DNA of 64,000 nt from E44-bin32 sp034430595. Lineage in GTDB: Bacteria > Chloroflexota > Anaerolineae > Anaerolineales > E44-bin32. Positions 8,554 through 17,924 of the stretch are shown here, one piece after another (the stretch's first letter is position 1; every line of letters starts with the position of its first letter). Below the pieces are notes generated by a model. It had not been told where the DNA came from. It was given only the letters and a program-made list of their open reading frames with translations, and did no database searches. The position numbers and the translations under genes were made by a program. Location: the NCBI GenBank assembly GCA_034430595.1, contig DAOUEL010000011.1:62001-126000 (forward strand), written 5' to 3'.

Positions 8554-10419
8554 GTGAATTCACCGCGAGGCAGAAACTCGCTGGTCTTGGTCATTCTGAT
8601 CATGGTTGTCGCGGTGCTGATCTACCAATTCCGCAGCGGCTCAACCCAGCCTGAAAGGCTGCCGTTCAATGAAGCTGCAGCGAAAATCAGGTCCGGTGAA
8701 ATCGTGCGTGTTGTCGTCGACGACAATGAACTTGAGCTCATCTTCGAAGATGGAACGAGCGCATTCTCCCGCAAAGAACCGACCAAAACTACGGTAGAAC
8801 AGCTGAAAGACCTGGGCGTCTCAGAACAAGACCTGGCCGCGTCGAACATCGCCCTTGAGATCAAGGAACCAAGCGACTTAGGCACCGTCATCAGCCTGGT
8901 CACGTACATCCTGCCGGCCTTGCTCGTCGTCGGCTTGATCTGGCTGATGCTGCGCCAGGCCCAGGGCAGTAACAACCAGGCGCTCTCTTTCGGGAAGAGC
9001 CGGGCGCGGTTGTTTGCCGGTGACCAACCAACTGTAACGTTCGACGATGTCGCTGGAGTAGAAGAAGCGAAGGAAGAGCTTCAAGAGGTCGTCGAGTTCC
9101 TTAAAGAACCTGATAAATTCATCACCCTCGGAGCTCGAATTCCGAAAGGTGTGCTGCTGATCGGCCAACCTGGCACGGGTAAGACACTCATGGCGAAGGC
9201 AGTATCCGGTGAGGCCGGGGTACCTTTCTTCTCGATCTCCGGTTCGGAGTTCGTAGAGATGTTCGTTGGCGTCGGTGCTAGCCGCGTGCGCGATCTGTTC
9301 GACCAGGCCAAGCGCCACTCGCCATGCATCGTTTTCGTCGATGAGATTGACGCTGTTGGACGCCAGCGAGGTGCAGGTCTTGGCGGTAGCCATGACGAAC
9401 GCGAGCAAACTCTGAACCAGATGCTGGTCGAGATGGATGGCTTCGATACCGATACGAACGTGATTATCATGGCCGCCACAAACCGGCCCGACATCCTCGA
9501 CCCGGCCCTACTGCGGCCGGGCCGGTTCGACCGGCGGGTGGTACTCGATCGGCCCGATATGCGCGGCCGTGAGGCAATTTTACAGGTGCATGTTAAAGGC
9601 AAGCCGCTCGAGGATACGGTCGACCTATCCGTGATCGCGAAATCGACCCCTGGCTTTGTTGGAGCTGATCTCGAGAACCTGGTCAATGAAGCGGCAATCC
9701 TCGCCGCCCGGCGTAATAAGCGCACCATCGGTCAGGATGAATTCGAGGAATCAGTCGAGCGCGTCATCGCTGGCCCTGAACGCAAGAGCCGCCTGATCAG
9801 TGAGGAAGAGAAGAAGATCGTAGCCTACCATGAGGCTGGACATGCCGTTGTGGGTCATGTAATACCCGAGGCAGATCCGGTTCACAAAGTAAGCATCATC
9901 GCCCGGGGCATGATGGGTGGTTATACGCTGGCACTGCCGGAAGAAGACCGCACGCTTGTTGCCCGCAACAAGCTGCGTGGAGATCTGGCTTTCATGCTCG
10001 GCGGTCGGGCTTCCGAAGAGCTGGTGTTCAACGACATCACCTCCGGCGCCTCGAACGATCTCGAACGCGTCACGAAAATCGCACGCTCCATGGTCACCCG
10101 TTTGGGCATGAGCGACGAGCTTGGTCCCATGGTCTACGGCCAGAAGGAAGAATTGATCTTCCTTGGGCGTGAGATCTCTGAGCAGCGCGATTACTCCGAG
10201 AGTATTGCCGAGAAGATTGATGATGAGGTTCGCAACCTGGTGCAGGAAGCCTACGCGCGGGCGAAGGAAATCCTCAAGAAGTACCGTCCGCAGCTCGATG
10301 CGATCGCCAATCGCCTGATCGAGATCGAAACGATCGACAAGGACGAGTTCATACGACTCTTCGACCAGCCGGTGCCGGATAAGAACGGCGGCACGCCTGT
10401 GCTGGCGGGATCGTCCTGA
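8554..10419 (+). CDS. ftsH: ATP-dependent zinc metalloprotease FtsH
   Basis: 621 residues from GTG 8554, with a strong AGGAGG 6 bases upstream. Two N-terminal membrane helices flank a small extracytoplasmic domain. The AAA+ module has Walker A GQPGTGKT, Walker B VFVDEIDAVG and the second region of homology (RPDILDPALLRPGRFDR). The M41 peptidase domain has the zinc site HEAGH and a distal Asp. The enzyme degrades misassembled membrane proteins and selected cytoplasmic regulators. Length is typical. The gene is monocistronic, with a TATAAT upstream and a strong terminator 15 bases after the stop. Confidence 0.98.
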   Translation: MNSPRGRNSLVLVILIMVVAVLIYQFRSGSTQPERLPFNEAAAKIRSGEIVRVVVDDNELELIFEDGTSAFSRKEPTKTTVEQLKDLGVSEQDLAASNIALEIKEPSDLGTVISLVTYILPALLVVGLIWLMLRQAQGSNNQALSFGKSRARLFAGDQPTVTFDDVAGVEEAKEELQEVVEFLKEPDKFITLGARIPKGVLLIGQPGTGKTLMAKAVSGEAGVPFFSISGSEFVEMFVGVGASRVRDLFDQAKRHSPCIVFVDEIDAVGRQRGAGLGGSHDEREQTLNQMLVEMDGFDTDTNVIIMAATNRPDILDPALLRPGRFDRRVVLDRPDMRGREAILQVHVKGKPLEDTVDLSVIAKSTPGFVGADLENLVNEAAILAARRNKRTIGQDEFEESVERVIAGPERKSRLISEEEKKIVAYHEAGHAVVGHVIPEADPVHKVSIIARGMMGGYTLALPEEDRTLVARNKLRGDLAFMLGGRASEELVFNDITSGASNDLERVTKIARSMVTRLGMSDELGPMVYGQKEELIFLGREISEQRDYSESIAEKIDDEVRNLVQEAYARAKEILKKYRPQLDAIANRLIEIETIDKDEFIRLFDQPVPDKNGGTPVLAGSS

Positions 10420-10433
10420 AGTACCCGAGAAAC

Positions 10434-10467
10434 AAAAAGGCCGTCCGGTTGACCGGACGGCCTTTTT
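10434..10467. terminator. Bidirectional intrinsic terminator
   Basis: Sixteen-bp arms, A5-GGCCGTCCGGT and its complement ending T5, lie between convergent ftsH and the acyl-CoA synthetase gene. The A and T runs on either side make it functional in both directions. Confidence 0.9.
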
Positions 10468-10479
10468 CCTTTCGGAGTG

Positions 10480-12171
10480 CTACGAGCCGGGGGTCTCCTG
10501 CTCGCGGTCCTGCCGTACCAGCTCCCGCCGCAGCACCTTGCCGACGGTCGTCTTCGGAAGTTCCGACCGGAATTCGATCTGGGTCGGGACCTTGAAGGGT
10601 GCCATTCTTTCCTTGCACCATGCCTTGATCTCATCCTCCGAGACCGTTTCGCCCGGTTTAAGGACGACCCAAGCCTTAACCGTCTCACCACGATAGGCAT
10701 CCGGCACACCCGCGACACCAACCTCGAGAACCTTCGGATTCTCGGCAATGACCTCCTCGACTTCGCGCGGCCATACCTGATAACCGCTGGGCTTAATCAG
10801 CTCCTTCTTCCGGTCAACGATGTAAAAGAAGCCATCCTCGTCCATTCGGGCAATATCGCCGGTATAGAGCCAGCCTTCGCGTAAGGTGTTTGCAGTCTCG
10901 GTCGGCATATTGTGGTAGCCGCGCATGACCTGTGGGCCTTTGACAACCAGCTCGCCGATCTCACCCACCCCCAGCGGCGTCGTCTCGTCATCGAGCGAGA
11001 TGATGCGCGCATCAACATCTGGAAGTGGCAGGCCGATCGAGCCCTCCTTGCTCATGCCGGAGAGTGGATTGCAGTGTGTTGCGGTTGGTGCTTCAGACAG
11101 GCCGTATCCCTCGACGAGTTTGCCCCCGGTGAGTTTCTCAAAAGTGACTTTAGTCTCACGCATCAAGGGCGCCGAGCCCGATATGCATCCACGAATTGAA
11201 CTGACATCAACTTTGCCGGCCTTGACATCCGGGTGGTTGTTGATGGCGTTGTACATAGTAGGTACACCGGGATAAATCGTAGGGCGATACTTGGCGATAG
11301 ATTGGAGTACATCATCCATATCGCGCGGGTTAGGAACCATGACCAGCGCGGCGGCCGCACCAATCCCGAAGCTCATCCCCGCCACCAATCCATACACGTG
11401 GAACATCGGGATGGCCATCAAGACAATCTCTTTGCCGCGCACGAGGTCCGGCATGAACGATTGGATCTGAAATGTATTTGCGACAAGATTGCGGTGCAGA
11501 GCGATCGCTGCCTTTGAAATGCCAGTCGTTCCGCCGCTATATTGGTAGAGAGCGTCGTCATCTGGCCCTATGTCGACTTTCGGCCTCTGCTCCCGGGTGT
11601 ATTTCTTGAGCACATCCTGCAGCCACAGGTCGCCCGGCTTCAGCTCCGCATAATGTCCCTCTTTTTTCTCCTTCAACAGCGTAAAAAGGATCCGCAGCAT
11701 CGGTGGCAGGTATTCCTTGATATTCGTAACGATGAGGGTCTTCAGCGGAGTTTTCGGCTGAACCTCCTTGACCAGGTTGTAGAAATTGCTCATCACGAGC
11801 ATGATCTCGGCGCCTGAATCGTTCATTTGATGTTCGATTTCACGGCCGGTGTAAAGCGGATTGGTCGCGACGACAATTCCACCCGCCTTGAGAATGGCGT
11901 AGAAGGCCATCACAAATTGGGGCGAGTTTGGCATGAAAATCGCGACTGGCGTTCCCTTCCGAACGCCTAGATCGGCCAGGGCGGCTGCCAGACGGTCCGT
12001 GAGCTCATCCATCTGGGCATAGGTTAATTTGGCGCCTTTAAAAATGGTGCAGGGGTTATTCGGGAATTCTTGGGCTGAGTCTTCGAGCAACCGATACAGT
12101 GGTACCTCAGGATAATCAATCGTTGTTGGAACCCCTTCATCGTAGTGCTTGAGCCACGGTCGGTCACTCAT
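10480..12171 (-). CDS. Long-chain fatty-acid--CoA ligase
   Basis: 563 residues of the AMP-forming acyl-CoA synthetase (ANL) superfamily. Visible motifs are the P-loop-like YSGGTTGISKA, the GYGLSEAPT region, the YTGDIARMDEDGF adenylate motif, DRKKELIKPSGYQVWP, and the C-terminal catalytic Lys in PKTTVGKVLRREL. It activates a fatty acid to acyl-CoA via an acyl-adenylate. Length and similarity are typical of FadD-type ligases, but substrate chain length cannot be read from the sequence. It is a single gene that ends at the shared terminator. In this genome it could feed beta-oxidation electrons to the ETF system at 38.6-42.4 kb (inference). Confidence 0.93.
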   Translation of the reverse strand: MSDRPWLKHYDEGVPTTIDYPEVPLYRLLEDSAQEFPNNPCTIFKGAKLTYAQMDELTDRLAAALADLGVRKGTPVAIFMPNSPQFVMAFYAILKAGGIVVATNPLYTGREIEHQMNDSGAEIMLVMSNFYNLVKEVQPKTPLKTLIVTNIKEYLPPMLRILFTLLKEKKEGHYAELKPGDLWLQDVLKKYTREQRPKVDIGPDDDALYQYSGGTTGISKAAIALHRNLVANTFQIQSFMPDLVRGKEIVLMAIPMFHVYGLVAGMSFGIGAAAALVMVPNPRDMDDVLQSIAKYRPTIYPGVPTMYNAINNHPDVKAGKVDVSSIRGCISGSAPLMRETKVTFEKLTGGKLVEGYGLSEAPTATHCNPLSGMSKEGSIGLPLPDVDARIISLDDETTPLGVGEIGELVVKGPQVMRGYHNMPTETANTLREGWLYTGDIARMDEDGFFYIVDRKKELIKPSGYQVWPREVEEVIAENPKVLEVGVAGVPDAYRGETVKAWVVLKPGETVSEDEIKAWCKERMAPFKVPTQIEFRSELPKTTVGKVLRRELVRQDREQETPGS

Positions 12172-12257
12172 AGCAGCAGTTCTCCTTTGTGCTCACTGGA
12201 CGGAAAGGAATCTCAACCTCTTTATACAACGGAATATAGGCTTGAGCAAAGCGCGAA

Positions 12258-12266
12258 TGATATAAT
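12258..12266 (+). promoter_or_regulatory. Putative extended -10 promoter
   Basis: TGATATAAT, an extended -10 element, lies about 155 bases before the aminotransferase start. The predicted transcript would carry the folded leader described next. No good -35 is seen, as is common with extended -10 sites. Confidence 0.5.
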
Positions 12267-12276
12267 TGGAGCCTGG

Positions 12277-12375
12277 ATGCGGTCCGGTGCAAGTGCCTTG
12301 AGGAGCGTAATAAAACCCTTTCGGGATGGCTACGCGCAAACCGCATTTGCTGATGTTTTCAAACCGCTCCTCAGG
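12277..12375 (+). ncRNA. Candidate structured leader RNA with pseudoknot
   Basis: The leader of the aminotransferase gene has nested pairings. Positions 12297-12307 pair with 12365-12375 (11 bp, core TGAGGAGCG/CGCTCCTCA). AAAAC 12312-12316 pairs with GTTTT 12355-12359. Inside are small hairpins CCC-TTTC-GGG and GCAA...TTGC. The loop of the last hairpin, ACCGCAT (12340-12346), is a perfect complement of ATGCGGT at 12277-12283, upstream of the main stem, which gives a pseudoknot. This resembles a riboswitch in architecture, but I cannot match it to a known class. The pairing was done by eye; there is no covariation evidence. Confidence 0.35.
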
Positions 12376-12419
12376 CCAGGAAATCGAGAACAGCTCGCAT
12401 TGCAGGAGGCTCATTCCCT

Positions 12420-13745
12420 ATGGAACCGCGCAACGTGCCGGGTGAGAAAGCCCGTGCGTTCCTCGCTCGAGACCGCGCTGTGGTCTCACCGTCGTACCCG
12501 CGCGCTTATCCCTTCATGATGGATCACGGCCTTGGCTCGGAGGTGTGGGACGTCGATGGCAATCGCTACGTCGACTTTGCCGCCGGGATTGCCGTGAATT
12601 CGACCGGTCATTCCCATCCGAAGGTGGTCGAAGCGATCAAGGAGCAGGCCGAACGGTTCATCCACATCTCCTCCGATTTCTATCATCCGGTTTGGATCGA
12701 GTTCTCAGAAAAGCTGGCAAAGACTGCCCCGTTCAGCGAGCCAGCACGAATTTTCCTGGGTAATTCCGGCACAGAAGCCGTGGAAGCGGCCATCAAGCTT
12801 GCTCGCTACCACACCGGCCGGCAGCAGTTCATCGGCTTCTACGGTGGATTCCATGGCCGTACCATGGGCTCGCTCTCCTTCACCGCGAGCAAGAATCTGT
12901 ACCGTCACCGCTTCCTGCCGCTGATGGCCGGCGTCACCCATGTGCCCTATCCAGACGAATATCGGCCGGTGCTGATTCAGCGCGGCAAAGACTATGGTGA
13001 AACCATCGTCCGTTACATTGAGGACGTGGTCCTGACTAGGGCCGTCCCACCTGAAGATACCGCGGGGATTTTGATCGAACCGATCCTCGGTGAAGGCGGG
13101 TACGTCGTCCCTCCGAAGAGCTTCTTCCCGGCGCTGCGTGCACTTTGCGACAAGTACGGCATCATGCTCATCGTTGATGAAGTCCAATCCGGCGTGGGCA
13201 GGACCGGTAAATGGTGGGCGATCGAGCACTGGGGTGTTGAACCGGATATCGTAACCTTCGCGAAGGGCATCGCTTCCGGCATCCCCTTGGGCGGCATCCT
13301 GGCCCGCCAGAGCGTGATGGACTGGCCCGCTGGCGCACACGGGAATACCTTTGGAGGCAACCCGATTGCCTGCCGGGCTGGCATCGCAACGCTCGATTTG
13401 ATCGGGAACGGCATGATGCAGAATGCAGCGGAAATGGGCGAATACATGCTCGACGCGCTGCAGGAAATCCAGGTCCGACACCCAACCATCGGGCAAGTAC
13501 GCGGGAAGGGCTTGATGATCGGCCTCGAGCTGGTCAAGGATCGGGACACGAAAGAGCCAGCAAAGCAGCTGCGAGAACGAGTGATTCAGTCTTCCTTCGA
13601 ACATGGCTTGATCACGCTCGGCAGCGGCCAGAGCGCGATTCGATTCGCGCCACCCTTGAATATCACCCGCAACCTAGTCGACGAAGGGCTGGGTATTTTC
13701 GAGACTGCCCTGACCGAAGCAGAGAGCAAACGTCAGACCGATTGA
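12420..13745 (+). CDS. Class III PLP-dependent aminotransferase (GabT/ArgD-like)
   Basis: 441 residues, with SD GCAGGAGG 10 bases before the ATG. Class III signatures are clear: GTEAVEAAIKLAR near residue 115, FHGRTMG, the PLP-binding DEVQSGVGRTGK, and the Schiff-base Lys in FAKGIASGIPLGG. The family transfers amino groups from omega-amino acids such as 4-aminobutyrate or acetylornithine. Sequence alone does not settle the substrate, and no arginine-biosynthesis or GABA genes are nearby. The stop overlaps the next gene's ATG (TGATG), an unexpected coupling to a histidine kinase. Confidence 0.9.
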   Translation: MEPRNVPGEKARAFLARDRAVVSPSYPRAYPFMMDHGLGSEVWDVDGNRYVDFAAGIAVNSTGHSHPKVVEAIKEQAERFIHISSDFYHPVWIEFSEKLAKTAPFSEPARIFLGNSGTEAVEAAIKLARYHTGRQQFIGFYGGFHGRTMGSLSFTASKNLYRHRFLPLMAGVTHVPYPDEYRPVLIQRGKDYGETIVRYIEDVVLTRAVPPEDTAGILIEPILGEGGYVVPPKSFFPALRALCDKYGIMLIVDEVQSGVGRTGKWWAIEHWGVEPDIVTFAKGIASGIPLGGILARQSVMDWPAGAHGNTFGGNPIACRAGIATLDLIGNGMMQNAAEMGEYMLDALQEIQVRHPTIGQVRGKGLMIGLELVKDRDTKEPAKQLRERVIQSSFEHGLITLGSGQSAIRFAPPLNITRNLVDEGLGIFETALTEAESKRQTD

Positions 13746-15316
13746 TGCTGCCTGATTTTAGAGTTCGCCAGCGAGACTACCTGCTCGAAATCAATCGAGC
13801 AATCACCGAGGAACTCGATCTTCAGCGTGTACTTGATCGGGTCGTTCGCATCTCCTGCGAACTGCTGGGGGCGAATGCGAGCCTGATTGCACTGCGAGGC
13901 GAACCAGGGGGCTGGCGCATCGCCGCGACGTATGGCATCCACCACGAATTCCTGCAAAATCTCGAGCCGCTGCTTGGAGATATCCCCGATCACAACGACC
14001 CGGCCCGGTTCGAAATTCCCGAAGTGAGCCGCCGCCTGCGGCGCATTACGCAGTCGACGACGATGGGCTTGCTTACCGGTGTTGGCCTGCCGATGATCGC
14101 CCAGCGCGAAGTCGTCGGCGTGATTTTCGTCTTCCGCGCATATCGCGGCAGATTCTCGACTGAGGATCGCAACCTGCTTCAATCGTTTGCCTCTCAAGCA
14201 GCGATCGCTGCGCACAATGCAAAACTCTTCACTGCGATTAATCAGCAGCGCCAGAATCTCGACGCAGTACTTGAGTCGGCGGCTGACGGCATCTTGATCC
14301 TGGACCCAGCCTATACGATCCAGCGGTTCAACCGGGCTTGCGCTCGAATTACAGGTTACAGCTTGCAGGAAGTGATCGGACAGCCTCACAGCTCAGTTAT
14401 TCGCTGGCTGCGGCGCGAACCCGGGATGTCACTGGAGGAGGCCGAATCAGGCGGTTGGCCTCTCACACCCCAGGCGACGCTTTATGTTGAAGGCGATTTG
14501 ATCACGAAGTCCGGAGGCGCGGTAAGCGTGGGGATTACGTACGCCCCAGCGCTATCCGATGAGGGTAAACTTCTAAGTATCGTGGCCACGCTGCGCGACA
14601 TCACGAAGTTTCGCGAAGCAGAAGAACTAAAAAGCACCTTTATCTCGATCATCAGCCATGAATTACGCACTCCGGTCGCGTTGATTAAGGGCTATGTTGG
14701 CACACTGCGGCGCGAGGACGCCGACTGGGATCGCGATGTGGTCGATGATAGCCTGGAGGTCATCGAAGAAGAAACCGATCGTCTAGCTACTCTGATCGAT
14801 GACCTGCTCGATGCCTCCCGCCTGCAGGCTGGGGCCTTATCGCTGACCCTCTCCGATGTTGCGCTCGATAAACTGGCCCAAAGGATGGCGGACCGCTTTT
14901 CCACGCAGACCGATATTCACCAGTTCGAGCTCGATTTCCCTCAGGATTTCCCGTGTGTCAAAGCGGATGAAAGCCGATTGATGCAGGTTCTTGGCAATCT
15001 GCTTTCGAATGCCGTTAAGTATTCCCCGGAGGGTGGTCCAATCACCATCAGCGGCCAAGCGTCAAAGGATGAGGTTACAATTTGTATCAAGGACGAAGGC
15101 CCGGGCATCGCCCTCGAAGACATGCCGCGTATTTTTAAACTCTTCTACCGATCGAATGATGCCGCCCGGCGAACGAAGGGTGCCGGACTAGGCTTGTTCC
15201 TGGCAAAAGCCGTAGTCGAAGCACACGGCGGACGGATCTGGGTCGATGACCGGGTCAAGGATGGCGCCAGGATCTGCTTCTCACTACCCCGTATAGATTC
15301 CAAGGAAGGAAAATAA
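13745..15316 (+). CDS. GAF-PAS sensor histidine kinase
   Basis: 523 residues from ATG 13745, which overlaps the aminotransferase stop. A cytoplasmic protein with no membrane helix: an N-terminal GAF domain (about residues 15-155), a PAS domain (about 165-290), HisKA with phospho-acceptor His305 in SHELRTP, and HATPase_c with the N box (NLLSNAVKYS), DEGPGI and GAGLGLFLAK G boxes. GAF and PAS domains sense small molecules or redox state. No response regulator is adjacent, so the target is unknown; NarL-type or OmpR-type regulators at 2-4 kb are possible. Confidence 0.93.
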   Translation: MLPDFRVRQRDYLLEINRAITEELDLQRVLDRVVRISCELLGANASLIALRGEPGGWRIAATYGIHHEFLQNLEPLLGDIPDHNDPARFEIPEVSRRLRRITQSTTMGLLTGVGLPMIAQREVVGVIFVFRAYRGRFSTEDRNLLQSFASQAAIAAHNAKLFTAINQQRQNLDAVLESAADGILILDPAYTIQRFNRACARITGYSLQEVIGQPHSSVIRWLRREPGMSLEEAESGGWPLTPQATLYVEGDLITKSGGAVSVGITYAPALSDEGKLLSIVATLRDITKFREAEELKSTFISIISHELRTPVALIKGYVGTLRREDADWDRDVVDDSLEVIEEETDRLATLIDDLLDASRLQAGALSLTLSDVALDKLAQRMADRFSTQTDIHQFELDFPQDFPCVKADESRLMQVLGNLLSNAVKYSPEGGPITISGQASKDEVTICIKDEGPGIALEDMPRIFKLFYRSNDAARRTKGAGLGLFLAKAVVEAHGGRIWVDDRVKDGARICFSLPRIDSKEGK

Positions 15317-15322
15317 CACCAC

Positions 15323-16675
15323 ATGGTTTCAAATGCAGCTCAAATAGCCTGCCCGAACTGCGGAGCGCCGATACAGGCTAACATCCGCCAATTGGTGGAT
15401 GTGGGACAAGATCCTTCATTAAAGGGACGCCTGCTATCTGGCTCTCTCAATCGTGCCCGTTGCAGTGTTTGCGGTTTCGATGGAGCAATCGCCACACCGC
15501 TTGTTTACCACGATCCTGAGCACGAATTACTGCTTACTTACGTGCCGGTCGAGATCAATCTGAAGAAAGATGAGCAGGAACGTTTGATTGGCCAGCTTAT
15601 CAATCGCGTCATGGACCAGCTGCCGCCAGAGCAACGAAAAGCCTACCTGCTGCAGCCGCAAGCCGTCCTTACGATGCAGGGACTGGTTGATCGAGTCCTG
15701 AAGGAAGAAGGAATCTCCAAGGAGGAGATTGAAGCACAGCAGGCGAAGATGCGCCTGTTCGAAGAACTTCTTCGGGTTCCAGAGGATAGCGTAGCTCAAT
15801 TCGTTAAAGAACACGACGAAGACCTCGATGCAGCGTTCTTCCAATTGATCAGTTTGACGCTTCAGGCGACGCGTGATCCACGAGCACAGGAAGCGATGGG
15901 CGGGCGGCTGCAGACGCTGCTTGAGGAAAGCAGCTTCGGGAAGCGCCTCCAGCAACAGGAGAATGAACTCCAGGCTGCAACGGAAAGCCTGCGTGCGCTT
16001 TCGGAGGAAAAACTAACACGTGAATCGCTGCTGGATCTGTTCATCCATGCTCCAAGCGAGGATCGCATCACTGCACTGACAAACCTGACCCGACCTGCGT
16101 TGGATTACGAATTCTTCGAAATGCTCACGAAACGGATTGAACAAGCCGAAGGAGATGAAAAATCGCGCCTCGAGAAATTGCGCACACACGTTCTTGAGGT
16201 CACTGAGGAGATTGATAACATTCAAAAAGCACGGGCAGCACAATCGGCGTCACTTCTGAAGACGATGCTCGAGGCTGAAAATACGGAAGAAGCAGTCCAG
16301 CAGGCGTTACCTCTGATCGATGAGCTTTTCCTTGGAACGCTTGAAGCAAATCTGCGAGTAGCCCGTGAGCGAAATGATCAGGAAATGTTGAGCCGTCTGG
16401 AGGCAATCAACCAGGTCATTCAAGATCAAATCAAGGCTTCGATGCCAGCCGGCCTGCAGTTTGCCCAGGAGCTCCTGGCGCTTTCATCTGAGGAAGAACG
16501 GACTGCTCTGCTTGAACAGCACCAGGACCGGGTCGACGATGACCTGCTCAACACGCTGATGAGCAGCGTGCAGCAGCTGGAGCAATCCGGGCAGCAGGCA
16601 GGTGCCGATGAACTCCGCAGGCTATACAAACAAGCCTTACGATTCAAGATGAAGACATCGATGGGCGCGGCTTAG
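15323..16675 (+). CDS. CpXC domain protein
   Basis: 450 residues. The N-terminal ~110 residues carry the CpXC signature: CPNCG near residue 10, then CSVCG near residue 47, forming a zinc-ribbon-like pair. The rest is long, acidic, Gln/Glu-rich helix likely to form coiled coils, with no further domain recognised. CpXC proteins are of unknown function and common in Chloroflexota and Firmicutes. It follows the histidine kinase by 6 bases, so the two are probably co-transcribed. A strong terminator follows. Confidence 0.85.
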   Translation: MVSNAAQIACPNCGAPIQANIRQLVDVGQDPSLKGRLLSGSLNRARCSVCGFDGAIATPLVYHDPEHELLLTYVPVEINLKKDEQERLIGQLINRVMDQLPPEQRKAYLLQPQAVLTMQGLVDRVLKEEGISKEEIEAQQAKMRLFEELLRVPEDSVAQFVKEHDEDLDAAFFQLISLTLQATRDPRAQEAMGGRLQTLLEESSFGKRLQQQENELQAATESLRALSEEKLTRESLLDLFIHAPSEDRITALTNLTRPALDYEFFEMLTKRIEQAEGDEKSRLEKLRTHVLEVTEEIDNIQKARAAQSASLLKTMLEAENTEEAVQQALPLIDELFLGTLEANLRVARERNDQEMLSRLEAINQVIQDQIKASMPAGLQFAQELLALSSEEERTALLEQHQDRVDDDLLNTLMSSVQQLEQSGQQAGADELRRLYKQALRFKMKTSMGAA

Positions 16676-16689
16676 TTTGAATCGGGGTC

Positions 16690-16716
16690 AAAAAAGGAGC
16701 TCCCAGCTCCTTTTTT
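16690..16716. terminator. Bidirectional intrinsic terminator
   Basis: Twelve-bp arms (A6-GGAGCT and AGCTCC-T6) with a CCC loop lie between convergent genes. Confidence 0.9.
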
Positions 16717-16718
16717 CT

Positions 16719-17906
16719 TTAATCCGCCTGTACCAGGAAGCCCTTTAGATATTGGCTCTCTGGAAACGCAAGCTGCACCGGATGATCGCAAGCCTGATGG
16801 AAATGATGCCGGATTGCTGCCTGCACACCTGCATCCAGCGCCGAATCGGCGACGATTTTCTGGAACAATTCGCCGCTAACCCCACCCGAACAGGAAAACG
16901 TCGCCAGGGTGCCGCCTGGCTTCAGCAACTTCATGGCGAGCAGGTTGATGTCTTTGTAGGCGCGTGAGGCGCGGCCAACCTGAGCAGCTGTCGCCGCGAA
17001 TTTCGGTGGATCCAGGATGATCAGATCGAAGGACGCACCACGGTCCCGAAAACCACGCAGCGCAGTGAAGACGTCCTCTTCAAGCACATCAAACCGATCC
17101 GGTTCAAGACGATTGAGATCCAGGTTTTTCTGCGCCATCTCAAGCGCAGAACGCGAGCTATCGATGGCTGTCACGTGCTCCGCCCCGGCCTTCAGACAAA
17201 CCAGGCTGAAGGAACCGGTATACGCAAACGCATCGAGCACGCTGCCAGCGGAGACCATCCTTCGCAGCCAAGCGCGGTTTTCTTTTTGATCCAGGTAGAA
17301 GCCTGTTTTATGGCCGGATTGGATGTCAACCAGATACCGCAAATCACCCTCGAAAATCTCTATCGGATTTGATTCGTACTCACCCCACAGCACCCCGCTG
17401 CGGGATTCCAACCCCTCAAGCTGACGGACCTCGGCCTCAGACCGCTCGTAGATCAAACGGCAATCCCCACGTTCGGAGAGAGCTTGAACAATCGTATCCC
17501 GTTCAGAATCTGCCCACGCGGTGTGAAACTGGACCACGCGCACATCGTCATAACGATCAACGATCAGGCCCGGCATTCCATCAGATTCAGAAAAGACCTC
17601 CCGCCAGGCATTTGACTCCCCCGACTTTTGCCACGGCACTCTGTTTCTTAAAGCTTGATCGATCCGTGCGCGAATAAATTCCGGGCCGATTTCCTGGTCA
17701 CGATCCCAACTTAATACTCGGCCGCGAATTTGTGAGTGCGGCGAATAGGCTGCAGTGGCAAACCATTCACCTTGCGAGGAAAAGACATCCACACTCTCGG
17801 CAGCAGCCGGGTCACCGTGGACAGATTCAATCGCCCCCGAAAATATCCAGGGGTGCCTCCTCTTAAGGGGGCGCTCACGGCCGGTCTTTAATCGAATGCT
17901 AGCCAT
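16719..17906 (-). CDS. Class I SAM-dependent rRNA cytosine methyltransferase (RlmI-like)
   Basis: 395 residues. An N-terminal PUA-type RNA-binding domain (RHPWIFSGAIESV near residue 17) is followed by a small middle domain and a Rossmann methyltransferase domain, with SAM-binding motif I VLDAFAYTGSFSL and catalytic motif IV ILDPPKFA. A Cys in the SCSGG motif near residue 340 fits an m5C mechanism. RlmI modifies C1962 of 23S rRNA in E. coli; the same site here is an inference. The gene ends against the shared terminator. The neighbour upstream is ligA, 18 bases away, in the same direction. Confidence 0.9.
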   Translation of the reverse strand: MASIRLKTGRERPLKRRHPWIFSGAIESVHGDPAAAESVDVFSSQGEWFATAAYSPHSQIRGRVLSWDRDQEIGPEFIRARIDQALRNRVPWQKSGESNAWREVFSESDGMPGLIVDRYDDVRVVQFHTAWADSERDTIVQALSERGDCRLIYERSEAEVRQLEGLESRSGVLWGEYESNPIEIFEGDLRYLVDIQSGHKTGFYLDQKENRAWLRRMVSAGSVLDAFAYTGSFSLVCLKAGAEHVTAIDSSRSALEMAQKNLDLNRLEPDRFDVLEEDVFTALRGFRDRGASFDLIILDPPKFAATAAQVGRASRAYKDINLLAMKLLKPGGTLATFSCSGGVSGELFQKIVADSALDAGVQAAIRHHFHQACDHPVQLAFPESQYLKGFLVQAD

Positions 17907-17924
17907 TTCAAATGAATACTGGAA

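Noticed and set aside
12193..12414. Minus-strand open frame over the aminotransferase leader
   Set aside because: Cys/Phe-rich composition without similarity and no SD; the region is better explained as a promoter and folded leader.
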